The notes: a model not told the origin generated them from the sequence alone. Shown: positions 6,952 through 14,264, counted from the first letter of the stretch. The stretch: 22,689 nt of DNA from an uncultured Eubacteriales bacterium (GCA_900546315.1 URCP01000044.1:1-22689); one strand, 5' to 3'. Numbers and translations are program-made.

Positions 6952-7635
6952 ATGAATGATATATACATTCCCGAGGTGCGCGGGCACCTCAAGAAAAACA
7001 TAATCGGTTTACCCGAGGCTATCGGGAAGGCGAGCGGTATCCGTATAAACGGGCGGATTCTGCGCTCGTTCATATTCACGACGGATGTCGCGACTATACG
7101 CAATAACAACGCGGACGCCATAATCGCGGTGTATCCTTTCGTGCCGCAGCCTATAATCACACAGGCGATCGTTTCGGTGGCGGACGTCCCCGTGTTCTGC
7201 GGGATCGGTTCCTCGTCCGGGGCGGGCGGCATAAAGCGCGTCGTCAACCTCGCGAAGCACGCGGAGTATCAGGGCGCGCAGGGCGTCGTCGTCAGCGCGA
7301 ACATCTCGAACGAGGCGGTCGCGGAGATAAGCGCCGCTATCGATATACCGGTCATCATGACCGTCATCTCGGCGAACACCGATTTCAAGGCGAGACTCGA
7401 GGCGGGCGTGTCGATACTCAACGTTTCGGGCTCCATCGAGACGCCGGATATCATTTGCAGTATCCGCGCGGAATATCCGTATGTGCCGATAATCGCGACC
7501 GGCGGACCGAACGACAAGACAATATCCGAGACCATCGCGGCGGGCGCTAACGCCATTACTTACACGCCGCCGACGTCCGGATACCTTTTCGCGGAGAAGG
7601 CGAGCCGCTCGAGACAGCTCGAGATAAAGGGCTGA
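6952..7635 (+). CDS. TIM-barrel-like protein of the clostridial 'hydrolase' family
   Basis: The 227-residue protein belongs to a well conserved Clostridia family usually labelled only 'hydrolase'. Recognisable parts are the N-terminal IPEVRGHLKKNI, the segment IFTTDVATIRNNNADAIIAVYPF, the glycine-rich VFCGIGSS, and the C-terminal VPIIATGGPND plus AGANAITYTPP. Alternating hydrophobic strands with TGG and AGAN phosphate-binding-like turns suggest a ribulose-phosphate-binding or similar beta/alpha barrel. The substrate is unknown. The ATG at 6952 lacks a clear Shine-Dalgarno sequence; no better start is visible upstream. It is followed after 27 bases by the SGNH gene and is probably the first gene of that transcript. 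Confidence 0.75.
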   Translation: MNDIYIPEVRGHLKKNIIGLPEAIGKASGIRINGRILRSFIFTTDVATIRNNNADAIIAVYPFVPQPIITQAIVSVADVPVFCGIGSSSGAGGIKRVVNLAKHAEYQGAQGVVVSANISNEAVAEISAAIDIPVIMTVISANTDFKARLEAGVSILNVSGSIETPDIICSIRAEYPYVPIIATGGPNDKTISETIAAGANAITYTPPTSGYLFAEKASRSRQLEIKG

Positions 7636-7662
7636 GTTCTTCCGTTTTACGGGTGAGTATTT

Positions 7663-8388
7663 ATGATGAAGATCTGCGCGCTCGGGGATTCCGTTCTGAA
7701 GGGCGTCGTGCCTGAGAACGGGCGGTACCGGGTGCTTGACGGGCGCTTTTCGGATCTCTGCGCCGCGGAGCTCGGAATTTCCGTCGAGAACAACGGACGG
7801 TTTGGAAGCACTGTTTCCGGCGGTGAGCGGATGCTCGACCGGATTATATCCCGCGGAGGGCTCGGGGACTATGATTACACGCTTCTCGAGTTCGGCGGGA
7901 ACGACTGCGACTATAACTGGAAAGCCATAGCTGCGGCGCCGGATGACACGCATCTTACGAACACACCGCTTCCGGAGTTCCGGGAGATATACGCCGGGCT
8001 TATCGATAAGGTGCGCGCGGAGGGCTCGAAGCCGGTTATGCTGTCGCTCGTGCCGATAGTGTCCGAGAGATATTTTGAGACTTTTTCCGCCGGGATGAAC
8101 GAGAGCGGGAAAGACAATATCCTGCGCTGGCTCGCGGGGAATATTGAGTTCATACATGACTGGCACGAGAGGTACAACCTCGAGGTGTTCGCCCTTGCGA
8201 GGGAGCACGGGGTGCCGATCGTTGACATCACTTCGCCTTTCCTTGCCGACAGGCGGAGGGAGGCGCTGATGTCGTGTGACGGGATACATCCGTCGCGCGA
8301 GGGGCACAGACTTATAGCCGACGAGATCAAGCGGCATATCCTGAGACGGTTCGACTCGGTCGAGAGATGGCTCGGGACGGCCGTATAG
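7663..8388 (+). CDS. SGNH/GDSL-type esterase or lipase
   Basis: This 241-residue protein shows the SGNH hydrolase blocks in order: GDS with catalytic Ser10, a Gly/Asn-containing block near 44-48, GGND (78-81) supplying the oxyanion Asn, and the C-terminal DGIHP with Asp206 and His209 of the triad. There is no signal peptide, so it should act inside the cell on a small ester or acetylated sugar. Specificity cannot be read from sequence. The start is ATGATG at 7663 with a weak GGGTGAG upstream. It lies between the barrel protein and the lipoprotein gene on one strand with short gaps, which suggests a common transcript. Confidence 0.85.
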   Translation: MMKICALGDSVLKGVVPENGRYRVLDGRFSDLCAAELGISVENNGRFGSTVSGGERMLDRIISRGGLGDYDYTLLEFGGNDCDYNWKAIAAAPDDTHLTNTPLPEFREIYAGLIDKVRAEGSKPVMLSLVPIVSERYFETFSAGMNESGKDNILRWLAGNIEFIHDWHERYNLEVFALAREHGVPIVDITSPFLADRRREALMSCDGIHPSREGHRLIADEIKRHILRRFDSVERWLGTAV

Positions 8389-8441
8389 ACGGTATGATCC
8401 GGTCTCTGGTCCGGCAAAATAATAACAATCTGGAGAATCAC

Positions 8442-9119
8442 ATGATAAAATTCAGGAAAACCGCCGTGCTGCTCGGGCTCGTGTGCGTTGCCGCCGCGCT
8501 TTTCTGCGGCTGCCGGAACGACAAGAGGATATCCGAGGGATACGGGGCGGTGACCGCGGGCTGTGAGTCCGCGTCGGCTCGTGAGTCCGGCGAGATAATG
8601 ATATATGAGACAATCAAGCCGGAGAAGGAGATCGGTGACAAGGTCCTCCTCAAAACTACCGAGACCTATATAAAGTACGTCAAAACCGACGCGCTCGAGT
8701 ATGATTTCACCGAGAGCACAAAGTCGCTGACAAGCGGCGATGTCGATCTCTTTGAGGCGACCCGTGAGAACGGATCGCTTACGATATCCCGCAACGGCAA
8801 GGCCGTCGACGCGAGCGAGGAGCCGGATATCTTCGCGAACCTGAAGGTCGATTATGCCGAGAGCGATATTGACAGCGTCGATAAGATCGAGGCGAACGAC
8901 GGAGTCACCGTCTGGGCGGTCAAGATGAACGACGCGTACGCCGCGAAGTTCGACAAGACAGAGGACGGCATGACATACGGCTGCGAGAAGGTCGCGTACA
9001 ACTACTACATTGGAACCGACGGAATGGCGTCGACGGTGGTCTGCGAGTACACCTACAAGCTGACCGCGGACGGAGAGTCCCAGACGCTCGTCCATTTCAT
9101 ACAGACGACTGTGGAATAA
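8442..9119 (+). CDS. Predicted lipoprotein of unknown function
   Basis: The 225-residue protein starts MIKFRKTAVLLGLVC and has a hydrophobic segment ending ALFCGC, giving Cys near residue 24 as a slightly unusual lipidation site. The mature part is rich in charged residues, with no motif I recognise; it has the look of a small outer-face lipoprotein with beta-strand content. I chose ATG 8442 because GGAGA sits just before it. A longer in-frame start at 8367 would overlap the SGNH gene and bury the signal peptide behind about 25 polar residues. It is the last gene before a strong terminator. Confidence 0.75.
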   Translation: MIKFRKTAVLLGLVCVAAALFCGCRNDKRISEGYGAVTAGCESASARESGEIMIYETIKPEKEIGDKVLLKTTETYIKYVKTDALEYDFTESTKSLTSGDVDLFEATRENGSLTISRNGKAVDASEEPDIFANLKVDYAESDIDSVDKIEANDGVTVWAVKMNDAYAAKFDKTEDGMTYGCEKVAYNYYIGTDGMASTVVCEYTYKLTADGESQTLVHFIQTTVE

Positions 9120-9127
9120 TTTTTCTG

Positions 9128-9156
9128 GCGTCCCGGAGTGATTCCGGGGCGCTTTT
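9128..9156 (+). terminator. Intrinsic terminator after the 8442 lipoprotein gene
   Basis: A 10-bp stem (9128-9137 with 9143-9152, one G-T pair), a 5-base loop and T-rich sequence follow the stop codon by 8 bases. Confidence 0.85.
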
Positions 9157-9225
9157 GTCGTTTTTTCGGAATGTAAAGTTTAATAGAAAAAGTGTTGTTG
9201 AAACTGTTAAAGCTGTCGGCGGTAC

Positions 9226-9254
9226 TTGACAAATAAAATCCGGTGTGATATAAT
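9226..9254 (+). promoter_or_regulatory. Full-consensus sigma-A promoter with extended -10
   Basis: TTGACA (9226-9231), exactly 17 bases, TATAAT (9249-9254), with TGA immediately before the -10 (TGn extended element). Both hexamers are perfect. It is the strongest-looking promoter in the window. The predicted RNA start is near 9261, about 225 bases before the first good start codon. Confidence 0.9.
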
Positions 9255-9260
9255 ATATAT

Positions 9261-9460
9261 GATGACGGCGGGGTGGTCCCGCGATCGTCACGGCGCTTTT
9301 CGGGGCGCCGGTGGGTGTCCGTCGATATGTACCGGCACGGGAGCCGCGATAGAGGTTTCGCGGCGGACCGCGGCATTGCTTCCGGTGAAACGGAGGCGAG
9401 AACGGAGCGTCCGGCGACGTTCCGAGACAATTCAATACAGACCGGCTCGTATCGGATTTA
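9261..9460 (+). ncRNA. Candidate structured leader RNA upstream of the 107-residue protein
   Basis: From the predicted RNA start the sequence is GC-rich and folds by eye into successive hairpins. These are 9263-9290 (TGACG/CGTCA and GCGGG/CCCGC with a 3-base bulge), 9291-9310 (6 bp), 9343-9364 (7 bp), 9378-9397 (7 bp, one G-T) and 9404-9423 (8 bp, loop CGGC, one G-T). GCCGGT at 9307-9312 can pair with ACCGGC at either 9331-9336 or 9441-9446, and GAGCCG at 9341-9346 with CGGCTC at 9443-9448. Alternative folds are therefore possible. I compared it with riboswitch and housekeeping RNA consensus sequences I remember and found no match. It could be a regulatory leader or a stable RNA. The boundaries are approximate. 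Confidence 0.5.
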
Positions 9461-9485
9461 TCTATGGAAAGGTATGGCACGGTGT

Positions 9486-9809
9486 ATGAAAACAAAAGTA
9501 CCGCATAATGTTCTGACCATTTCGGAAATGACGAAACGACCCAACAAGATCCGCGCGGAGGTCATTGATATCGATAATATCGTGCTCGATGACGAGCTGA
9601 TAAAAAAGCTGCGCGCGAGCAAGAGTATGTTCAATAAATCTACATACGTGCAGATACTCTGCGGAGGTATCCGCTACAACGTCGAGGGCGTGGACCGCCT
9701 GAAGAACGGAAAGTACAGGATAACTCTCATATCCCCCGAATTCTACGCGACCCTTACCGGCGCGCCGGGCGAGAATGTGAATCTCGTCAAGCTCGCCGCT
9801 ATATCATAA
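9486..9809 (+). CDS. Small protein of unknown function (107 residues) behind a structured leader
   Basis: I do not recognise this family. The product starts MKTKVPHNVLTISEMTKRPN, has an acidic segment IDIDNIVLDDELI, a basic helix KKLRASKSM, and a C-terminal strand-rich half. There is no signal peptide, membrane segment or cysteine cluster, so it is probably a small cytoplasmic protein. The start is uncertain: GGAAAGG at 9466-9472 is 13 bases before ATG 9486, while ATG 9474 is only one base away from it. An open frame continues upstream through the leader but its Arg-rich translation looks non-coding. The gene has its own strong promoter and terminator, so it is a discrete and probably well-transcribed unit. 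Confidence 0.7.
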   Translation: MKTKVPHNVLTISEMTKRPNKIRAEVIDIDNIVLDDELIKKLRASKSMFNKSTYVQILCGGIRYNVEGVDRLKNGKYRITLISPEFYATLTGAPGENVNLVKLAAIS

Positions 9810-9829
9810 TACTTACAGTATCGGAAAAG

Positions 9830-9863
9830 ACCGCGCCGCAACGAAAAGCGGTGCGGTTTTTTT
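9830..9863 (+). terminator. Strong intrinsic terminator after the 107-residue protein gene
   Basis: A 10-bp GC-rich stem (9830-9839 with 9848-9857, one G-T pair) is followed by seven T residues. It abuts repeat copy A directly. Confidence 0.9.
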
Positions 9864-9956
9864 AAGGATACACTGAATAATTCGGGTTTTAACAGAAAAA
9901 AGTCCCCGGATTTATGGGCTTTTTTCTGCGAAAACAACCTTAAATCAGTGTTTCCT
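9862..9956 (-). repeat. MITE-like palindromic repeat, copy A
   Basis: About 93 bases. Its reverse complement runs from AGGAAACACTGATTTAAGG to TCAGTGTATCCTTAA and matches copy C (20903-20995) with roughly a dozen differences or gaps by eye, and copy B (13190-13280) more distantly. The ends form an inverted repeat (AGGAWACACTGA). The centre is a CAGAAAAAAG/CTTTTTTCTG palindrome. It lies between the terminator of one gene and the ribosome-binding site of the ABC ATPase gene. Confidence 0.85.
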
Positions 9957-9975
9957 GGAAAGGAAAGAACCCGCG

Positions 9976-10848
9976 ATGGATGAAAATCTGAAGAGCACAG
10001 ATACGGGCAATATTCTGCCCGAACCGCCGCGCCCTGACGCTGAGACGGGTGCGATGAACGACGCGCAGGCGGCGGTGGACACGCAGGCAGCGATGCCTCC
10101 GGCGGAAACACAGCCCGCCGACACGATGACCGCTCAGGTCCTCGGCGCGCGTCCGGCGCTTCTGGCGCTTTCGCACGTCAATAAGAATTACGGCTCGAAA
10201 AAGGTTCTCGACGACCTGAGCTTCACGATAGGGCGCGGAGGCGTCATCGGTCTGCTCGGTCCGAACGGGAGCGGAAAGACCACGACGATCAAGCTGATCG
10301 CCGGACTGCTCGTCCCGAACTCCGGCGAGATACTTATAAACGGCATGGCTCCGTCGCCCGCTACCGCCGCGATGATATCCTATCTCCCGGAGCGCAATTT
10401 CCTGCCGCTCGGGGAAAAGGTGTCGTATCTTATCGACTACTTCGCCGATTTTTACCGCGATTTCGACCGCAGGAAGGCGTACGAGATGCTAGGTCGTCTT
10501 GGCGTCAGCGAGAAGGAACGCCTGAAGAACCTCTCGAAGGGCACGCGCGAAAAGGTTCAGCTGATTCTCGTGATGAGCCGCCGCGCGGAGCTGTATATTC
10601 TGGACGAGCCGCTCGGAGGTGTTGATCCGGCGGCTAGAGACTATATTCTCGACACGATACTTTCGAATTACAGCGAGAACGGGTCGATACTCATCTCGAC
10701 GCATCTCATTTCGGACGTTGAGAGGGTGCTCGACGACGTCATCTTCATGGCGGACGGCAGGGCGGCGTTCTGCGCGTCGGTGAGGTCGATACACGAAAAG
10801 CACGGGAAGACTGTCGACGAGCTCTTCAGGGAGGTCTACAAATGTTAG
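9976..10848 (+). CDS. ABC transporter ATP-binding protein
   Basis: The 290-residue ATPase has Walker A GPNGSGKT (95-102), the signature LSKGTREKVQ (186-195), Walker B LYILDEP with Glu211, and the switch His243 in STH. The signature is LSKG rather than LSGG, as in many export-type ATPases of the CcmA/YtrB kind. It pairs with the membrane protein encoded next, whose ATG overlaps the end of this gene by 7 bases, so the two form one exporter. Unusually, about 58 residues of Ala/Pro/Asp/Thr-rich, probably disordered sequence precede the ATPase domain. The ATG follows GGAAAGGAAAG just outside repeat copy A. The transported substrate is unknown. Confidence 0.93.
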   Translation: MDENLKSTDTGNILPEPPRPDAETGAMNDAQAAVDTQAAMPPAETQPADTMTAQVLGARPALLALSHVNKNYGSKKVLDDLSFTIGRGGVIGLLGPNGSGKTTTIKLIAGLLVPNSGEILINGMAPSPATAAMISYLPERNFLPLGEKVSYLIDYFADFYRDFDRRKAYEMLGRLGVSEKERLKNLSKGTREKVQLILVMSRRAELYILDEPLGGVDPAARDYILDTILSNYSENGSILISTHLISDVERVLDDVIFMADGRAAFCASVRSIHEKHGKTVDELFREVYKC

Positions 10849-11666
10849 GAAAACTTCTGAAACACGAATTCCACGCGACGGCGGGTCAGTTCGGGCTTGT
10901 CGCCATCGGGCTTGTCGGCTTCGCGGCTCTGTCGAGACTGTTCCTGCTGCTCGGGAACGTCGCGGATTTCTTCACGGTTCCGTACGGGCTCGCGACGTTC
11001 GCTTATTTTGTCATGCTGATCGCGGCGCTGATACTCGTTTCGGTCATCATCATCCGCAGGTTCTATATGAACACATACGGCGACGAGGGGTATCTCACGC
11101 TGACACTGCCGGTGAAGAGACGCACGATCATTTTCTCGAAGCTGATCGTCTCGTCGGTCTGGCTGCTCTCCTGCTACGTCGTCATGACGGCGTCGCTCGC
11201 GATCGCTTTCTGGTCCGCTGAGGTGTTCGACTGGATGTCTGAGTTCTTCATGTATTTCCCGATGGTTGCGGACAGGTTTGTCTCGATGATGGGCGTTTCG
11301 GTTCCGGCGCTCACGGTAGTGTGCGTTGTCATCATGCTCATCAGCGTCGTGATGACGCCGCTCAGCTATTTCGCTGCGGTGTCGTTCGGACAGCTCTTCA
11401 CGAAGCACAGGTTCATCGGTTCGGTGCTCGGATACCTGCTTATCGGCGCGGCGAGACAGATCCTCATGACGATCTACAGCTTCACGACGGTGAATATCTT
11501 CTCGGACGCCATGAACGCGCTGTCCTATGGCAGGTCGCTCACCGGGATGCAGACCTTCGGGCTCGGCGTCAGCGCGGTCGTGTATCTGCTGCTTGACGCG
11601 CTCATCTGTGTGCTGCTCTTTATGATGACGAATGTTATCATGAAGCGCGCGGTTAATCTCCAATAA
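10842..11666 (+). CDS. ABC transporter membrane subunit (ABC-2-like)
   Basis: The 274-residue protein has about six hydrophobic segments and an N-terminal MLGKLLKHEF. This opening and the internal GDEGYLTLTLPVKRR loop are typical of clostridial ABC-2-like permeases. That loop sits between the second and third membrane segments. The start overlaps the ATPase gene by 7 bases, indicating translational coupling. Together the pair should form a membrane exporter; related systems export peptides or lipids or respond to cell-envelope antibiotics, but nothing here fixes the substrate. No GntR-type regulator adjoins, unlike the Ytr arrangement. Confidence 0.9.
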   Translation: MLGKLLKHEFHATAGQFGLVAIGLVGFAALSRLFLLLGNVADFFTVPYGLATFAYFVMLIAALILVSVIIIRRFYMNTYGDEGYLTLTLPVKRRTIIFSKLIVSSVWLLSCYVVMTASLAIAFWSAEVFDWMSEFFMYFPMVADRFVSMMGVSVPALTVVCVVIMLISVVMTPLSYFAAVSFGQLFTKHRFIGSVLGYLLIGAARQILMTIYSFTTVNIFSDAMNALSYGRSLTGMQTFGLGVSAVVYLLLDALICVLLFMMTNVIMKRAVNLQ

Positions 11667-11672
11667 TAAATT

Positions 11673-11703
11673 AAACGCTGTATCGGTGATACGGCGTTTT
11701 TTT
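11673..11703 (+). terminator. Intrinsic terminator of the ABC exporter operon
   Basis: An 11-bp stem (11674-11684 with 11688-11698, one G-T pair), 3-base loop, then a run of T to 11703. Confidence 0.9.
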
Positions 11704-11808
11704 CACGTGAATATCTTTTTTGCGGAAAAATGTGTATAAACAGTCCCGAAACGGCAACAATAATGTCTGCAAGGCGCAACATTTAGTCAAGAAAGGCTGG
11801 TCTTATAC

Positions 11809-12618
11809 ATGGAAAACCAAACAAAGAAGAATTCAGTGAACACGGTGATATACCTTCTGCTCGCGGCAATGCTCGCCGCCGTCGTATTCGTGTCGGTCTG
11901 GACCGTGGCGTCGAAGAAATCAAGACGCGAGGCGCCGGACACGACCGACTCGGTCTCCGAGGTCTCGCCGGACGACCCGAGAATACCCGTGACGTCCGCG
12001 TCCGACATTCCGGAGGACGAGACCGGGATCGACGCGTCGGCGTCAACCGACGGCACACCCGACGACACAGCGGTGAGCGCCGACACTGCGGCGAGCGCCG
12101 ACCCCGACTCCGCCGTGAACCCGGAAGATGATCAGGCGGCGGCAGTCACCGATAACGGAGCCGACGTAGGAAAGCGCGTCTTCGCTCTCCCGGTCGACGG
12201 AATCCCCGGAAAGGCGTTTGAGACGGACATTCCCGTCTACTCGATCACAATGAACGACTACCGCGCGCACACCGGAGTCGATATCTCGGCGTCGGTCGGG
12301 ACGAAGGTTCTCGCGTCGTCGAGCGGGCATATCGCGAGAATCTGGAGCGACCCGATGATTTTTTTTTTTTTTAATTTGTAGGAGTGCTACGTGATCGACA
12401 CGACCGACCAGAACCGCGCCGAGGACATCGCCGAGGGCATCGAGGTCGGCGGGACGGTTGAGATGGGACAGGTGATCGGTTATGTCGGCGACAGCGCCCT
12501 CGTCGAGATTGCCGAGGAGCCGCATGTGCACCTCGAGATGAAGATAAACGGTGACTATGTCGACCCGCTCGACTATGTAACGGTCTCCGGCGATCTTGAG
12601 ATTTATTATAACGACTGA
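11809..12618 (+). pseudogene. Membrane-anchored M23 (LytM) peptidase, interrupted by an in-frame stop
   Basis: The 5' part encodes a single N-terminal membrane anchor (about residues 12-34), an Asp/Ser/Ala-rich linker of some 100 residues, and the start of an M23 domain with the zinc ligands of HTGVD. After RIWSDPM the reading runs into Ile and a Phe stretch from a 14-T tract (12359-12372) and stops at TAG 12379-12381. The same frame resumes at once with ECYVIDTTD and completes the domain, including VGQ-IGYVG-like and PHVHLEM, the HxH zinc motif, to a stop at 12618. The pieces are one gene with an in-frame insertion or replacement of roughly 20 bases. Intact, it would be an endopeptidase or SpoIIQ-like scaffold outside the membrane. 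Whether the break is real or an assembly error cannot be told here. Confidence 0.85.
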
Positions 12619-12623
12619 CATTT

Positions 12624-12664
12624 CACAAGGTCAGGACTGCCCGCGGGTATGTCCTGACCTTGTG
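12624..12664. terminator. Bidirectional terminator between convergent M23 and shikimate-kinase-like genes
   Basis: A perfect 14-bp stem (12624-12637 with 12651-12664) encloses 13 bases containing CCCGCGGG. It lies between the stop at 12618 and the minus-strand stop at 12674. Confidence 0.85.
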
Positions 12665-12673
12665 TCATACGTA

Positions 12674-13171
12674 TCAGTTGCCGGCGACCGCTTTTACGAT
12701 CTGGTCGGCGTTGTGCTCCGGCGAGCCTGTGCAGTCTATCGTCACGTCCGCGTACTTTTCGTATAGCGGCAGACGCTCGTTGTAGGTGTCGCGGAGGGTC
12801 ATTCCGGGCTTCATCGCCACTCCTCTTGTCGCGAGGTTCCGGATACGGCTTTCGATCTCCTCGAACGGCAGGCGCATATATACGACTGTTCCGAGAGACT
12901 TCAGGTGAGCCATAGCCGCCTCGTAGTAGACGGCGCTGCCTCCGGTCGCGATGACGGTGTTTGACGCCTCGACGCTCTTCAGAGCCTCTTCCTCGGCCCT
13001 GTAGAAGCCGTCGAGCCCGGACTCGGAGAGTATCTGCCAGAGAAGCCTGCCCTCACGGCGCTGGAGCACGAGGTCGGTGTCCATGAATGAGTATCCGAGC
13101 TTCTTCGCCGCGAGAACTCCGACGGAGCTCTTCCCGCAGCCTGCCATTCCTGTCAGGATTATATTGTTCAC
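12674..13171 (-). CDS. Shikimate kinase-like protein
   Basis: The 165-residue protein has the layout of shikimate kinase: Walker A GMAGCGKS (8-15), DTD (31-33) for Mg and shikimate, Arg58 in FYRAEEE, then GGS (77-79), the lid-region TRG, and NERLPLYEKYAD near the C-terminus. Two departures are GGS in place of the usual GGG and Tyr before Arg58. These suggest a divergent subgroup, so the substrate may not be shikimate; no other aromatic pathway gene is nearby. The start is GTG at 13171, with AAGGAG about 8 bases upstream on the minus strand. Repeat copy B lies just beyond that ribosome-binding site. Confidence 0.78.
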   Translation of the reverse strand: MNNIILTGMAGCGKSSVGVLAAKKLGYSFMDTDLVLQRREGRLLWQILSESGLDGFYRAEEEALKSVEASNTVIATGGSAVYYEAAMAHLKSLGTVVYMRLPFEEIESRIRNLATRGVAMKPGMTLRDTYNERLPLYEKYADVTIDCTGSPEHNADQIVKAVAGN

Positions 13172-13189
13172 TGTGAATCTCCTTTTTTA

Positions 13190-13280
13190 ATGAAACGCTG
13201 ATTCAAGGTTGTTTTCTCAGAAAAAAGTTCATAAATCCAAGTCATTTTTCCGAGAAAAACCGATTTGTTCAGTGTGTCCC
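13190..13280 (+). repeat. MITE-like palindromic repeat, copy B
   Basis: It runs from GAAACGCTGATTCAAGG, through GTTGTTTTCTCAGAAAAA and CATAAATCC, to TTCAGTGTGTCC, in the same orientation as copy C and inverted to copy A. It is the most diverged full copy. It sits in the divergent region between the shikimate-kinase-like gene and the yitT promoter. Confidence 0.8.
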
Positions 13281-13314
13281 AAATAAATATTTTGCTTATC
13301 GCCGGAATATCCGC

Positions 13315-13343
13315 TTGCCATTCCGCGCCGGATGTGGTATAAT
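13315..13343 (+). promoter_or_regulatory. Sigma-A promoter of the YitT gene
   Basis: TTGCCA (13315-13320), 17 bases, TATAAT (13338-13343), with TGG before the -10. The start codon follows 40 bases later. Confidence 0.82.
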
Positions 13344-13382
13344 AATAACATAGAAATCTGACAGTACGAAAGGACGCTCAGA

Positions 13383-14264
13383 ATGGAAAATACCAGAAAT
13401 AAATACGCGAAATATCTTTTTGACGCGGCGGCGGTCATCGCGGGCGCCGTGCTTTTTTCGGCGTCGATGAATATGTTCCTTCTCCCGGCGGGGATCGTCG
13501 TCGGCGGTATGACCGGTATCGCGACGATAATCAATATGTTCTTCGGCGTTCCGGTCGGCGTCATGATCATCATTCTCAATATCCCGCTGATACTGCTCAA
13601 CACGAGATATTTCGGGAAAAAGTTCTTCGTGAGGACGATGGTCGGAATTGCCGCGACCTCGGTTGCCACCGACTTCATCACCGTGTTTCCGGTCACGGTC
13701 ACAGATCCGCTGCTCTGCTCACTTCTCGGCGGCGTCACTATGGGCGTCTCGCTCGGGATACTGCTCGCGCGCGGGTACACGACCGGCGGCACCGATCTTG
13801 TCGCCTGCCTGCTCAAGAGAAAGTTCAGAAAGCTCCCGACCGGGACGCTCATAATGGCGTCCGATCTCGTCATCGTCGGCGTTTCGGCGATACTGCTCCG
13901 CAGCTTCGACGGGCTCCTCTATTCGGTCATCTCGATCTTCACGATGGGAAAGCTGACCGACCTGATGCTAGACGGCTCACAGCACGCGGAGCTCGCGCTC
14001 ATAATTTCAAAGAAGCCGGAGGAGACGGCGAAACGCATCGCAGAAAAGCTCGACCGCGGCGCGACACTGCTCGACGGCAAGGGCAGCTACACAGGCGAGG
14101 AAAAGCGCGTCGTAATGTCGGTCGTCGGACGCCGGGAGCTGTTTCTTCTCAAGGAGGTCGTCTCCGAGGTCGACCCGGACGCCTTCGTCATCGTTTGCCA
14201 GGCGGCGGAGGTGCTCGGCGAGGGCTTCTCGGACAAACGCCGCGAGGACGGCATGCTGTTCTGA
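13383..14264 (+). CDS. YitT family membrane protein with C-terminal DUF2179 domain
   Basis: The 293-residue protein has the YitT layout. Five to six membrane segments fill the first ~200 residues, including GGMTGIATIINMFFGVPVG and the conserved RGYTTGGTDLVA. A soluble C-terminal domain of about 80 residues follows, with RGAT-LDGKGSYTGEEK and the final DPDAFVIV-QAAEVLGEGF, as in DUF2179. YitT proteins are widespread in Firmicutes; their function is not well defined, though transport is often suggested. The ATG at 13383 follows GAAAGGA and a good promoter. It is probably monocistronic. Confidence 0.93.
   Translation: MENTRNKYAKYLFDAAAVIAGAVLFSASMNMFLLPAGIVVGGMTGIATIINMFFGVPVGVMIIILNIPLILLNTRYFGKKFFVRTMVGIAATSVATDFITVFPVTVTDPLLCSLLGGVTMGVSLGILLARGYTTGGTDLVACLLKRKFRKLPTGTLIMASDLVIVGVSAILLRSFDGLLYSVISIFTMGKLTDLMLDGSQHAELALIISKKPEETAKRIAEKLDRGATLLDGKGSYTGEEKRVVMSVVGRRELFLLKEVVSEVDPDAFVIVCQAAEVLGEGFSDKRREDGMLF

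Noticed and set aside
7009..9095. Two long minus-strand open frames across the hydrolase, SGNH and lipoprotein genes
   Set aside because: The plus-strand proteins have clear motifs and ribosome-binding sites. The minus-strand translations are Arg-rich and cross gene boundaries.
9261..9460. Match to SRP RNA, 6S RNA, RNase P, tmRNA or common riboswitches
   Set aside because: None of the conserved sequence blocks I know for these families could be found; left as an unassigned structured leader.
9273..9485. N-terminal extension of the 107-residue protein through the leader
   Set aside because: The translation is Arg/Gly-rich and unlike the rest of the protein, the sequence is packed with hairpins, and it would start only about 12 bases after the RNA start.
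10845..11663. Long open frame antisense to the ABC permease
   Set aside because: Its translation is almost all Arg, His, Glu and Asp, the expected shadow of a GC-rich membrane-protein gene; no start signal or family.
12359..12372. Poly-T tract as the mark of a retrotransposed insertion
   Set aside because: No target duplication or element body is present; slippage or assembly error explains it more simply.
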